64,000 nt of DNA, taken from positions 310,001 to 374,000 of the forward strand of contig NZ_CP157199.1 in the NCBI RefSeq assembly GCF_039954625.1. Reading direction: 5' to 3'. The position numbers and the translations under genes are program-made. Below are positions 16,876 through 25,592 of this stretch, one piece after another. The stretch comes from Pontimicrobium sp. SW4 (lineage in GTDB: Bacteria > Bacteroidota > Bacteroidia > Flavobacteriales > Flavobacteriaceae). The notes below the pieces were generated by a model. The model saw only the letters and a list, made by a program, of their open reading frames with translations, was not told the DNA's origin and searched no databases. Each line of letters opens with the position of its first letter. Within the stretch, counting starts at the first letter, position 1.

Positions 16876-18945
16876 ATGAATCATCCAAAAAGATATACTA
16901 TAACTGCGGCTTTACCTTATACCAATGGCCCTATTCATATTGGTCATTTGGCAGGTGTTTACGTTCCTGCAGATATTTATGCACGCTATCAGAGACTTCA
17001 AGGTCAGGATGTAGCATTTATTTGCGGTAGTGACGAACATGGAGTGCCTATTACTATTAAGGCTAAAAAAGAAGGCGTAACACCTCAAGATATAGTTGAT
17101 AAATATCATGCTATTATCAAGCAGTCATTTTTAGATTTTGGAATTTCTTTTGATAATTATTCAAGAACTACAGCTAAGATACATCACGAGACTGCGTCTG
17201 AATTTTTCAAGACGTTGTATGATAAAGGTGAATTTATTGAAGAAGTTACAGAGCAATTGTATGATGCCGAAGCAAATCAGTTTTTAGCAGATCGTTTTGT
17301 GGTTGGAACCTGTCCAAAATGCGGGAATGAAGAAAGTTATGGCGACCAATGTGAAAGTTGCGGAACAAGTCACAATGCAACTGATTTAATTAATCCAAAA
17401 TCTGCAATAACAGGAAAAACGCCAATACTAAAGGAAACCAAGCATTGGTTTTTACCTTTAGACAAACATGAAGCTTTTTTAAAGGAATGGATTCTAGTTG
17501 GTCATAAAAAAGATTGGAAATCTAATGTGTATGGACAAGTAAAATCTTGGATTGATGATGGTCTACGTCCACGCGCTGTAACTCGTGATTTAGATTGGGG
17601 AATTCCTGTTCCAGTTGAAGGAGGAGAAGGCAAGGTTTTATATGTATGGTTTGATGCACCAATAGGCTATATTTCGGCAACTAAAGAATGGGCTGAACGA
17701 GAAGGAAAAGATTGGGAGCCTTATTGGAAAGATGAAAACACTAAGTTACTGCACTTCATTGGTAAGGATAATATTGTGTTTCATTGCATCATATTTCCAG
17801 CAATGTTAAAGGCAGAAGGGAGTTATGTTTTACCAGATAATGTACCAGCAAATGAATTTTTAAATCTTGAAGGCAATAAACTGTCAACGTCTAAAAATTG
17901 GGCAGTTTGGTTGCATGAATATTTACAAGATTTCCCAGATAAACAAGATGTGTTGCGTTATGCTTTAACTGCAAATGCACCAGAAAATAAGGATAATGAT
18001 TTTACTTGGAAAGATTTTCAAGCACGTAACAATAATGAGTTAGTTGCTATTTTTGGAAATTTTGTTAATAGAGTAGTAGTGCTTACTAATAAGTATTATA
18101 GAGGTGTTGTACCAAAACCTAATGAGTTTTCAACAGTTGATGAAGAAACTTTAGCAACACTAAAAGCATTTCCAAATGTTATTGCTAGTTCTATTGAACG
18201 TTATCGTTTTAGAGAAGCAAGTCAAGAACTCATAAATTTAGCTAGACTTGGTAATAAATATTTAGCAGACGAAGAACCTTGGAAAGTCATAAAAGAAGAT
18301 GAAGCTCGCGTGCAAACTGTTATGTATATAGCGTTGCAAATAGCTTCTGCATTAGCTATATTGAGCGAACCATTTTTGCCATTCACTTCAAATAAATTAA
18401 ATAAAATACTTAATACTTCAGAATTAGAATCGAATTGGACTTGGAACGGTATTTCCGAAGGTCGAGAATTACTTCCTGTAAATCATACTATAGGAAAAGC
18501 AGAATTATTATTCGCTAAAGTTGAAGATAAAGATGTACAATTTCAATTAGATAAATTAGAAGCAAGTAAAAAAGCCAACGAAGCTGCTGGTAAAAAAGTA
18601 GAACCACAAAAAGAAGAAATTACTTGGGAAGATTTTTCAAAATTAGACATTCGTGTTGGTACTATTTTGGAAGCCGAAAAAATGCCAAAAACTAAAAAAT
18701 TATTAGTTTTAAAAGTCGATACTGGAATTGATACAAGAACTATCGTATCTGGAATTGCTGAAAGTTTTTCACCTGAAGAAGTTGTAGGTAAAAAAGTAAC
18801 GGTATTGGTAAATCTTGCTCCTAGAGCTTTACGTGGTGTTGAAAGTCAAGGCATGATTTTAATGACCGAAGACGAAACTGGTAATTTGGTGTTTGTTAAT
18901 CCTGATGATACCAATGATGTTTCAAATGGATTGAAGATAAGTTAA
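16876..18945 (+). CDS. metG: Methionyl-tRNA synthetase
   Basis: 689 residues. The HIGH box is PIHIGH (about 15-20), the zinc knuckle is [13 protein letters not shown] (about 143-163), and the KMSKS box is the variant LSTSKNW (about 336-341). The C-terminal 110 residues form an EMAP/Trbp111 tRNA-binding domain ([16 protein letters not shown]) used for dimerisation. It charges tRNA-Met. ATG 16876 is used; a TTG codon lies just before it in frame. The leader carries a palindromic repeat. Confidence 0.95.
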   Translation: MNHPKRYTITAALPYTNGPIHIGHLAGVYVPADIYARYQRLQGQDVAFICGSDEHGVPITIKAKKEGVTPQDIVDKYHAIIKQSFLDFGISFDNYSRTTAKIHHETASEFFKTLYDKGEFIEEVTEQLYDAEANQFLADRFVVGTCPKCGNEESYGDQCESCGTSHNATDLINPKSAITGKTPILKETKHWFLPLDKHEAFLKEWILVGHKKDWKSNVYGQVKSWIDDGLRPRAVTRDLDWGIPVPVEGGEGKVLYVWFDAPIGYISATKEWAEREGKDWEPYWKDENTKLLHFIGKDNIVFHCIIFPAMLKAEGSYVLPDNVPANEFLNLEGNKLSTSKNWAVWLHEYLQDFPDKQDVLRYALTANAPENKDNDFTWKDFQARNNNELVAIFGNFVNRVVVLTNKYYRGVVPKPNEFSTVDEETLATLKAFPNVIASSIERYRFREASQELINLARLGNKYLADEEPWKVIKEDEARVQTVMYIALQIASALAILSEPFLPFTSNKLNKILNTSELESNWTWNGISEGRELLPVNHTIGKAELLFAKVEDKDVQFQLDKLEASKKANEAAGKKVEPQKEEITWEDFSKLDIRVGTILEAEKMPKTKKLLVLKVDTGIDTRTIVSGIAESFSPEEVVGKKVTVLVNLAPRALRGVESQGMILMTEDETGNLVFVNPDDTNDVSNGLKIS

Positions 18946-18961
18946 AAGGTAAAGTAGTTAT

Positions 18962-19387
18962 TTATTCTAAACGAATTGTCTTTTTTGGATCGTAATATGG
19001 AGCATCCATACTGGCTAAAAGAGCAGTTTTAGTTATTGTCCAATACTTATGAGGTATGTTTTTTGGAATCGAAATAAAATCTCCTTTTTCCAGATAGTAT
19101 ATTTTTTCTCCAACTAGCACTTTTACTTTTCCTTCTATAACGATAAGGCTATGATCAGCATCTGGATGAATATGTTTTGTTAATTCACCCTTCATTTCTA
19201 CTAAATTAATTCTAATAGTATTATCTTTTTTTAGGTTCCAAACTCTTGAAGTTTTGTTTTCATCTTTAACTTTTTGATCTACTAAATCTTTTGAATGTAT
19301 AATAACCGCTTCAGACTCTTGAGAAAAAACATTTATATTGATGAAGAATACAAATGATAAAACTATTAATGATTTTCTTTTTTTCAT
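18962..19387 (-). CDS. Secreted cupin-domain protein
   Basis: 141 residues with a signal peptide ending NVFSQ. The cupin core (about 60-125) shows HIHPDADHSLIVIEGKV, with two His and a Glu as metal ligands, and GDFISIPKNIPHKYW as the second cupin motif with its His. The substrate is unknown. It is convergent with metG, 16 bp apart. Confidence 0.8.
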   Translation of the reverse strand: MKKRKSLIVLSFVFFININVFSQESEAVIIHSKDLVDQKVKDENKTSRVWNLKKDNTIRINLVEMKGELTKHIHPDADHSLIVIEGKVKVLVGEKIYYLEKGDFISIPKNIPHKYWTITKTALLASMDAPYYDPKKTIRLE

Positions 19388-19468
19388 TGTAATTTATTTT
19401 ACTGACTAATATAGGTATATTATAGGATAATCAAGATTGCATTTATTTTTTATTGTCCAATTTCAAGT

Positions 19469-19534
19469 ATGTTAATAACATTTTTAATAACTCATTTTAA
19501 GAGTTATTGAGTATGCGTTTTTGTTCTATATTTT
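19469..19534 (+). promoter_or_regulatory. nrdG promoter with two palindromic candidate operators
   Basis: ATGTTAATAACAT (19469-19481) is a perfect odd palindrome. AATAACTC (19486-19493) and GAGTTATT (19501-19508) form a second inverted repeat with a 7-nt spacer. It overlaps TTG (19507-19509), which is 17 bp upstream of TATATTTT (19527-19534, one mismatch to TAnnTTTG). TTCTATA/TATAGAA (19524-19541) forms another small hairpin. Both palindromes share TAAC/GTTA half-sites. A redox or oxygen regulator would fit, but which one is unknown. Confidence 0.5.
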
Positions 19535-19564
19535 TATAGAAGATAAAATAGTCTTTTATTATTT

Positions 19565-20026
19565 ATGTATTATCACGATTTTCAAGTTGTTCTTCAAGAA
19601 GTCCCAGGCGAGGTAAGTCTTTGTTTTTCAATTTCTGGTTGCCAATTGTGTTGTAAAGGCTGTCATTCTCCTTTTTTGTGGAAAGAAGGCAGTGGTAGTT
19701 TATTAAACAAAAGCACATACTTATCCTTATTAAATAAATATAAAAACTTGGCTTCTTGTGTGCTATTTATGGGAGGTGAATGGCATGAAAAAGAATTAGT
19801 AGAGTACTTAAAAATAGCCAATAAAAATCACTATAAGACTTGTCTTTATACTGGAGAGGAGCAGATTTCTGAGTCTATCCTTAACGAGCTAAATTGGATT
19901 AAAACAGGAAAATGGGAGGCTTTAAAAGGAGGCTTAGATAAGCCTACAACAAATCAAAAATTTATAAACGTAAAAACAAATACAATACAAAACCATTTAT
20001 TTCTTAAAAACCAAAACTATGATTAG
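19565..20026 (+). CDS. nrdG: Anaerobic ribonucleotide reductase activase
   Basis: 153 residues, a short radical SAM enzyme. The CX3CX2C cluster motif is C26, C30, C33 (CQLCCKGC), followed by HSPFLW as in NrdG. FMGGEWHEKELVEYL gives the SAM-binding GGE motif. It makes the glycyl radical on NrdD, using a reduced [4Fe-4S] cluster and SAM, only without oxygen. It precedes nrdD and overlaps it by 8 bp. Confidence 0.92.
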   Translation: MYYHDFQVVLQEVPGEVSLCFSISGCQLCCKGCHSPFLWKEGSGSLLNKSTYLSLLNKYKNLASCVLFMGGEWHEKELVEYLKIANKNHYKTCLYTGEEQISESILNELNWIKTGKWEALKGGLDKPTTNQKFINVKTNTIQNHLFLKNQNYD

Positions 20027-21896
20027 ACTAACCGAAACACAGGTAAACAACAAGATTAATTTTATTGACCAATACATTAATTCATCAAATGCAGCAGATG
20101 GTTCTAAAGTTGATGCTAATGCAAATGTAACTTCCAAGAATATTGCCACCATGGAAGCCGAACTTAATAAGGACATAAATATTCAAGTTAATCGTGCTTT
20201 AGTAAAGCGTAAAATAGAAGTGCTTTTTGGGAAAGAGTTAGCGAATGAATATGAACGTCAAATAGAAACACATGAAATATATGTGCATGACGAAACATCA
20301 TTAAAGCCCTATTGCGTATCGATTAGTATGTATCCTTTTTTATTTGACGGACTCACCAAACTTGGAGGAGAAAGTAGAGCGCCTCAGCACCTAGAAAGTT
20401 TTTGTGGTGAGTTTGTAAACTTGGTTTTTGCTGTAAGCTCTCAATTTGCTGGAGCATTAGCAACTGTTGAATTTTTAATGTATTTCGATCATTTTGCAGC
20501 AAAAGATTATGGTAAAGATTATTTAAAAACAAATAAAAAAACAATTGAAAACCATTTACAACATGTGGTTTACGCTATCAACCAACCAGCAGCTGCAAGA
20601 GGATATCAATCTGTATTTTGGAATATCTCTTTATATGATGAAGCCTATTTTAATAGTATGTTTGGAGATTTTGTGTTTCCAGATATGGCAAAGCCAGAAT
20701 GGGAAAGGGTTAAACGCTTGCAAGCATTCTTCATGAAGTGGTTTAATGAAGAACGCAATAAAGCAATATTAACCTTTCCTGTGGTTACTGCAGCCATGTT
20801 GGTGAATGATGGCAAACCTGTAGATACTGAATTCACAGATATGTGTGCCCAAGAGCTAAGTGAAGGAAACTCTTTTTTTATCTATCAATCTGAAAATGCA
20901 GATAGTTTAGCTTCTTGTTGTAGACTACGAAACGAAATTAGTGATAACACCTTTAGTTATTCATTAGGAGCAGGAGGTGTTGCCACAGGTTCTATAAATG
21001 TCATTACGCTAAACATGAATAGATTGATTCAGAAAGGAGCAGATATTGTTTCTGAAGTTCAAAAAATTCATAAATATCAAGTAGCCTATAGAATTTTAAT
21101 AAATGAATATAAGGAAGCTGGATTGCTTCCAGTTTATAAAGCTGGTTTTATATCATTAGAAAAACAATTTTTAACCATAGGAATAAATGGTATGGTAGAA
21201 GCTGCAGAAAGTCAAGGAGTGAAAGTTGGAAATAATGACGAATACAAAGCATTTGTAAATACTCATTTAAAAGCCATTTATGATGAAAACAAACGAGCTA
21301 AAAAGCAATACGGTTATATGTTTAACACAGAGTTTGTTCCTGCTGAAAATTTAGGTGTGAAGAATGCTAAATGGGATCGAGAAGATGGATTATTTGTACC
21401 ACGAGATTGTTATAATTCTTATTTCTATAAAGTTGAAGACACCAATACCAATACTTTAGATAAAATAGTTTTGCATGGTGAGGAAATCATTAAATATCTT
21501 GATGGAGGCTCAGCATTACATTTAAATCTTGAAGAAGCTCCAAATAAGGAGGGATTTGTAAAACTAATTCATGCGACAGCTAAAGCTGGTTGCAATTACT
21601 TTTGCTTTAATATTAAAATAACAATTTGTAATGACTGCGAACATATAGATAAGCAAACGTCTTACTCTTGTAGTAAGTGTTACTCTAAAAACGTAGATCA
21701 TGGCACTAGAGTTATTGGTTATTTAAAACGTGTATCAAGTTTTAGTTCAGGTCGTCAAAAAGAGCATAATTTAAGATATTATCACATAAATCAACTAGAA
21801 AATAAATTTGCTAAAAATAGAACTAAACTTATGGTAAAACATTATCAAAATAAAAACAAACTTGTTGAAATGAAGTTTAATAAACTACTCAAATAA
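20019..21896 (+). CDS. nrdD: Anaerobic ribonucleoside-triphosphate reductase
   Basis: 625 residues, shorter than the E. coli enzyme (712) because no N-terminal ATP-cone is seen; allosteric overall activity control is probably missing. A zinc site of four cysteines (CNDC then CSKC) comes before the glycyl-radical loop RVIGYL, with Gly at about 567. After the usual SSGRQKEHNLRYY an extra basic tail of about 35 residues follows, which is unusual. It makes deoxynucleotides without oxygen, so the organism can grow or survive anaerobically. Translation is coupled to nrdG (8-bp overlap). Confidence 0.92.
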   Translation: MIRLTETQVNNKINFIDQYINSSNAADGSKVDANANVTSKNIATMEAELNKDINIQVNRALVKRKIEVLFGKELANEYERQIETHEIYVHDETSLKPYCVSISMYPFLFDGLTKLGGESRAPQHLESFCGEFVNLVFAVSSQFAGALATVEFLMYFDHFAAKDYGKDYLKTNKKTIENHLQHVVYAINQPAAARGYQSVFWNISLYDEAYFNSMFGDFVFPDMAKPEWERVKRLQAFFMKWFNEERNKAILTFPVVTAAMLVNDGKPVDTEFTDMCAQELSEGNSFFIYQSENADSLASCCRLRNEISDNTFSYSLGAGGVATGSINVITLNMNRLIQKGADIVSEVQKIHKYQVAYRILINEYKEAGLLPVYKAGFISLEKQFLTIGINGMVEAAESQGVKVGNNDEYKAFVNTHLKAIYDENKRAKKQYGYMFNTEFVPAENLGVKNAKWDREDGLFVPRDCYNSYFYKVEDTNTNTLDKIVLHGEEIIKYLDGGSALHLNLEEAPNKEGFVKLIHATAKAGCNYFCFNIKITICNDCEHIDKQTSYSCSKCYSKNVDHGTRVIGYLKRVSSFSSGRQKEHNLRYYHINQLENKFAKNRTKLMVKHYQNKNKLVEMKFNKLLK

Positions 21897-21923
21897 TAAT
21901 GTTTGAATAGTTTTAGAGAATAG

Positions 21924-21967
21924 GTGATAAATATCATATGTTAAAAAAAAGGGTCGCTATACATTTG
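21924..21967 (+). promoter_or_regulatory. FNR-like box and -7 element of the norE-like operon
   Basis: GTGATAAATATCAT (21924-21937) has the TGAT-N4-ATCA core of an FNR site. TACATTTG (21960-21967) is a full TAnnTTTG match. If transcription starts about 5 bp after it, the box is centred near -41.5, the position used by class II FNR/CRP activators. No -33 TTG is seen, which fits an activator-dependent promoter. Confidence 0.6.
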
Positions 21968-21970
21968 GAA

Positions 21971-22004
21971 ACCTTAAATAGATGTAAAATGGAATATTTA
22001 AGGT
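21971..22004 (+). promoter_or_regulatory. Hairpin in the leader of the norE-like operon
   Basis: ACCTTAAATA (21971-21980) pairs perfectly with TATTTAAGGT (21995-22004) around a 14-nt loop, ending 13 bp before the ATG. No T-run follows. It may stabilise the mRNA or control translation. Confidence 0.45.
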
Positions 22005-22017
22005 CTTATTAAGCTAA

Positions 22018-22599
22018 ATGGAAATAACTAAAATCAATTATAAAAGCATATACTACCCTCCAGGAGGAATTTTGATGTGGATTATCATTTTTTTAGAGCT
22101 TTTTACCTTTGGTATTGCTTTAATTGCAATGGTTTATAGCAGCAAGCAAACATCTGAATTATTTCATGAATCAAGGCTATATTTAAACACAACAATTGGT
22201 GCTATAAATACAGTATTTTTAATTGTAAGTGGGTTTTTTATGGCAGTTTCTGTATACCATTTAAAGCACCAAAATCTCTATAAAGCAAAGTTATTTTTAA
22301 AATTTACGATGCTTGGGGGCTTTTTGTTTTTAGGGTTTAAAGGGGTTGAATATTATGATAAAATAGAAGCAGGATTTAACATTGGCTATAATTCATTTTT
22401 CACATATTACTGGATGCTTACCTTATTTCATGTAGTTCATGTAATTGTAGGTTTAGTTATTCTAGGGTCTGTTTATCTAGGCTTAAGTAAAGTTAATTCA
22501 ACAACAAAGCTTGAAGATGTTGAGGCTAGTGCTGCTTTTTGGCATATGTGTGATTTAATATGGTTACTATTATTTCCTATAATTTATTTATTGTTTTAA
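22018..22599 (+). CDS. Heme-copper oxidase subunit III family protein, NorE-like
   Basis: 193 residues with five predicted membrane helices (about 17-38, 58-80, 92-110, 128-152, 170-193). The EKVEYYDK-like FKGVEYYDKI, the HVVHVIVGL helix and the WHMCDLIW end are typical of CoxC/NorE subunit III proteins. No catalytic subunit I is next to it, so it may assist a NO reductase or oxidase encoded elsewhere. It opens a three-gene unit downstream of an FNR-like box. The next gene starts 1 bp after its stop. Confidence 0.82.
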   Translation: MEITKINYKSIYYPPGGILMWIIIFLELFTFGIALIAMVYSSKQTSELFHESRLYLNTTIGAINTVFLIVSGFFMAVSVYHLKHQNLYKAKLFLKFTMLGGFLFLGFKGVEYYDKIEAGFNIGYNSFFTYYWMLTLFHVVHVIVGLVILGSVYLGLSKVNSTTKLEDVEASAAFWHMCDLIWLLLFPIIYLLF

Positions 22600-22600
22600 G

Positions 22601-22834
22601 ATGAAGAAACTACTAGTAACACTAACTATTTTAATTGCATTGACCATTATTACTGCAATAATTTCTAGTGCTACTGTTAGTTATGTAGTAATTGTGATAC
22701 TATTATTGGCTGTATTAAAATTTATAGGTGTGTCTTTTTACTTTATGGATTTAAGACATGCTAATGTATTTTGGAAAGGAAGTATATTAATTTTTTTAGC
22801 GCTGTTTTTAGCAACAATATTAATAATAATATAA
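22601..22834 (+). CDS. Cytochrome c oxidase subunit IV family protein, NorF-like
   Basis: 77 residues with three short membrane helices. YFMDLRHANVFWK is the hallmark of the prokaryotic subunit IV/NorF family. It directly follows the subunit III gene (1 bp) and should form a pair with it. NorEF pairs improve NO reductase activity in some denitrifiers; the same role here is inference. Confidence 0.78.
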   Translation: MKKLLVTLTILIALTIITAIISSATVSYVVIVILLLAVLKFIGVSFYFMDLRHANVFWKGSILIFLALFLATILIII

Positions 22835-22848
22835 AACATATATAGATT

Positions 22849-24669
22849 ATGCAAAAGACGCATTCATTTCACATTCCAGTTATGGGAATTGGATTTACAA
22901 TAGACACCCCATTAAAAGTTGCAAAATATGGTATGGATTCGGTGATTTCTCTAGTTGATGATATTTTACTAGAAAAATTGAGAAAAATGTATAGTGATAA
23001 ATTTAAAATCCCTTATAAAGAAATTACAGATAAAATAGATGACTTTAGAGCTAAAAGAATTACGTCATACTTAAACTTAATAAATACTCTAGCTGAACAA
23101 AAATTTGAAGCCTTAAAAAATGTTACTACTGAGAAAACAGATGAAATAAAAGCGTATGTCAATATGCTGCCAAATACTTCGATAATTAAAAAAGAGTTTA
23201 AAAAAATTACTACTAAAGGCTATGATTTTTCTGAAATTAAAAGTTGGGCAACCAAAACTCTAACGATGGGAAGTATTGACGTGAATATTATGACCAAAGT
23301 AGATAAGGATAACTATAATAAAAACGAAAAGTTACCAATTGAGTATAATGATGCTCATGCTGCGCTTAGAGGGTATGCCAATAGCGATTTGAAATCTTCA
23401 GTAATACTTTCGGCAGGCATGAATCCTAGATTGTATGCTTATATGAATCAGTTTGATGATTTTTATCCTAATAAAAGTGGAGATATTAAAAAGAAAATTA
23501 TTTTAAAAGTTAGCGATTATAGATCAGCTTTAATTCAAGGAAAGTTTCTAGCTAAAAAAGGCTTGTGGGTATCGGAATATAGAATCGAGTCGGGTCTTAA
23601 TTGTGGAGGACATGCCTTTGCTACTGATGGATATCTTTTAGGACCTGTATTAGCCGAGTTTAAAGAAAAAAGAGAAGAGTTAAGAGCGTCTATTCAAGGG
23701 CTATTAAATTTGGAACTTATAAGTCAAGAACGTATAGTGCCTAAAAAAGCACTATCATTGAAAATTACTGCTCAAGGAGGGGTAGGAACCGAAGAAGAAC
23801 ATGACTTTTTAATGAAATATTATAAGCTAGATTCTGTGGGCTGGGGAAGTCCCTTTTTATTGGTACCAGAAGCTACAACAGTAGATAATAAAACGCTTGA
23901 AAAATTAGTTACAGCAAAAGAAGAAGATTTATACTTAAGTGATATTTCTCCTTTAGGTGTGCCATTTAATAATCTTAGGGATAATACTAAAGATGTAGAA
24001 AAGGAGGTTTTTATTACTAAAGGACGACCAGGAAGTTCGTGCCCTAAAAAGTTTGTTGCATTGAATAAGGAATTTACCGAAAAAGGAATATGTACAGCTT
24101 CAAGGCAATATCAGTACTTAAAATTAAAGGAGCTTGATAAAGAGAATGTAACTTCTATAGAATATCAAAGTAAGTATCACAAGATTATTGAAAAAACATG
24201 TACCTGTGTTGGTTTAGGAACATCGGCACTTTTGGCTTACGATTTAGATACTAGAGTAGAAGGAGAGGGTGTTTCTATTTGTCCGGGGCCTAATATGGCT
24301 TACTATTCTAAGATTATGAGTTTAAAGGATATTACAGACCATATTTATGGAAGGTCAAATGTGATAAGCAGAACAGATAGACCTAATGTATTTATAAAGG
24401 AATTACAGATCTATATCGATTTTCTTAAAAACAAGATAGAAGAGTCAAAAACGACTATGAATAGGAAACAAGAAAAATACCTAACGACTTTTACAAATAA
24501 TCTAAAAGAAGGTATATTATATTATTATAATTTATTTAATGATTTAAAACACACTTTCAATAAGGAGAAAACAGTAATTTTTAATGAGTTAAAAATAGGT
24601 GAGCATGAATTAAATTTGATTAGTGTTAAGATAGAAGGTTTAAAAAAAAAGAACCTTCAAACATTTTAG
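22849..24669 (+). CDS. Unassigned 606-residue cysteine-bearing protein of the norEF-like operon
   Basis: I do not recognise a named family. No signal peptide or membrane helix. Residues about 1-80 hold FHIPVMGIGF and a helical arm. Residues 180-375 look like a TIM-barrel with phosphate-binding glycines: VILSAGMNPR, IESGLNCGGHAF, KITAQGGVGT, DSVGWGSPFLLVPEA, ISPLGVPFNN. Cysteines at 252, 398, 415, 451, 453 and 478 could hold an Fe-S cluster (SSCPKK, GICTAS, KTCTCVG, SICPGP). The C terminus (505-600) is a coiled helix. A flavin/Fe-S oxidoreductase is my guess. It follows the subunit IV gene by 14 bp and faces an Rrf2 regulator, so it is probably tied to NO or low-oxygen stress. Confidence 0.6.
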   Translation: MQKTHSFHIPVMGIGFTIDTPLKVAKYGMDSVISLVDDILLEKLRKMYSDKFKIPYKEITDKIDDFRAKRITSYLNLINTLAEQKFEALKNVTTEKTDEIKAYVNMLPNTSIIKKEFKKITTKGYDFSEIKSWATKTLTMGSIDVNIMTKVDKDNYNKNEKLPIEYNDAHAALRGYANSDLKSSVILSAGMNPRLYAYMNQFDDFYPNKSGDIKKKIILKVSDYRSALIQGKFLAKKGLWVSEYRIESGLNCGGHAFATDGYLLGPVLAEFKEKREELRASIQGLLNLELISQERIVPKKALSLKITAQGGVGTEEEHDFLMKYYKLDSVGWGSPFLLVPEATTVDNKTLEKLVTAKEEDLYLSDISPLGVPFNNLRDNTKDVEKEVFITKGRPGSSCPKKFVALNKEFTEKGICTASRQYQYLKLKELDKENVTSIEYQSKYHKIIEKTCTCVGLGTSALLAYDLDTRVEGEGVSICPGPNMAYYSKIMSLKDITDHIYGRSNVISRTDRPNVFIKELQIYIDFLKNKIEESKTTMNRKQEKYLTTFTNNLKEGILYYYNLFNDLKHTFNKEKTVIFNELKIGEHELNLISVKIEGLKKKNLQTF

Positions 24670-24679
24670 ACTTTGAAAA

Positions 24680-25126
24680 TTAAAACAAGTCTTTTAAAGA
24701 AATAATAACCTTATCGGAGTTTTTAATTTCAGTTGCAAACTGATAAATAGTCTTATCTTTAAAGTCCTTCATAATTCTTTTTTTAAAAGGCGATACAGTA
24801 AAATGAACAGGACATGGATTTTCATCACTACACTCTGCTAGACCTAAAAAACAATGGTCAAAACGCTCTGGGTTATCTATACAAACAATAATATCCCAAA
24901 CATTTTTTTTAGCATTTATTTTGTTTAAGTAAAACCCTCCTTTTGGTCCCTTTGTAGAAGATACAATATCACTTTTATTGAGCTTTTGTAATAATTTTGC
25001 TAGAAAGGGTTTAGGTATTTCTAAAGTATCTGCAATATGTTTTACACCTAGCTTTTTTGTTTCATTAGAAAACATAGCTAAATATAATGTAGCTCTAATA
25101 GCAATTTTGGTGGCGTTAGTAAGCAT
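24680..25126 (-). CDS. Rrf2-family regulator with Fe-S cysteines (NsrR/IscR-like)
   Basis: 148 residues from ATG 25126. The winged helix is at the N terminus (LTNATKIAIRATLYLA, IPKPFLAKLLQKL, KGPKGGFYL). Three cysteines C92, C99 and C105 in HCFLGLAECSDENPCPVH match the cluster ligands of NsrR and IscR. It likely senses NO, iron or redox through an Fe-S cluster. The frame runs back to a TTG at 25150, but that codon is part of the TATATTTG promoter element. It converges on the norEF-like operon (10 bp between stops) and may control it. Confidence 0.85.
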   Translation of the reverse strand: MLTNATKIAIRATLYLAMFSNETKKLGVKHIADTLEIPKPFLAKLLQKLNKSDIVSSTKGPKGGFYLNKINAKKNVWDIIVCIDNPERFDHCFLGLAECSDENPCPVHFTVSPFKKRIMKDFKDKTIYQFATEIKNSDKVIISLKDLF

Positions 25127-25147
25127 TTTAATTATAAAATTATTAGT

Positions 25148-25177
25148 CAAATATAGTACTTATACTTGTAACGTATA
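25148..25177 (-). promoter_or_regulatory. Rrf2 gene promoter and candidate autoregulatory operator
   Basis: On the minus strand TATATTTG (25155-25148) is a full -7 match. TATAC (25161-25165) and GTATA (25173-25177) form an inverted repeat with a 7-nt spacer directly upstream, where -33 contacts would occur. This is a good place for negative autoregulation by the Rrf2 protein. Confidence 0.5.
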
Positions 25178-25289
25178 GTTTAGAAAAGAAACTTGTATTA
25201 GAGCATTTCTTTTCTAGTTAATCATAAGGTTTAAAGGGTTTTTAAAAATTTAACATTTTGTTTTATTTTTATTTAGTAGGTTAGTAGCG

Positions 25290-25592
25290 ATGAAATTAGG
25301 TCGTTTAAAAAATTATATAGCCTATACTTTTATTGTCATATTTCTTTCTTTGAAAGTGGCAAGCTTACATGTCATTGTCCATAATGATGATGGAGCTATT
25401 GAACATTGCGAAGTTTGTCAGTTAGTTACTGCTAGTAATTTAACACCTACAATCAGTGATAGTTTTAAAAGTGACACATTTTGCGACTTAGATTTTAATG
25501 TTGCAAAAATTGTTATAGATTATAATTTCATTTATAGTTCTACACCAAGTACTACTAACTTATTTTCTAGGCCACCTCCGGTTCTAATATAA
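25290..25592 (+). CDS. Small secreted or anchored protein with His/Cys motif
   Basis: 100 residues. A hydrophobic segment (about 10-29) acts as signal or anchor, followed by HNDDGAIEHCEVC: H31, C40 and C43 suggest metal binding. The end is SRPPPVLI. Bacteroidota have many such small proteins, often near copper-related or outer-membrane receptor genes; none has a proven function that I can name. The next gene, 405 bp on, is an outer-membrane protein. Confidence 0.6.
   Translation: MKLGRLKNYIAYTFIVIFLSLKVASLHVIVHNDDGAIEHCEVCQLVTASNLTPTISDSFKSDTFCDLDFNVAKIVIDYNFIYSSTPSTTNLFSRPPPVLI

Noticed and set aside
19420..19435. Possible second FNR box upstream of nrdG
   Set aside because: Only the right half (ATCAA) fits; the left half has no match, unlike the box at 21924.
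24668..24692. Weak hairpin AGACTT/AAGTCT between the 606-residue protein gene and the Rrf2 gene
   Set aside because: Only 6 bp with a 13-nt loop and a short T-run; too weak to be called a terminator with confidence.
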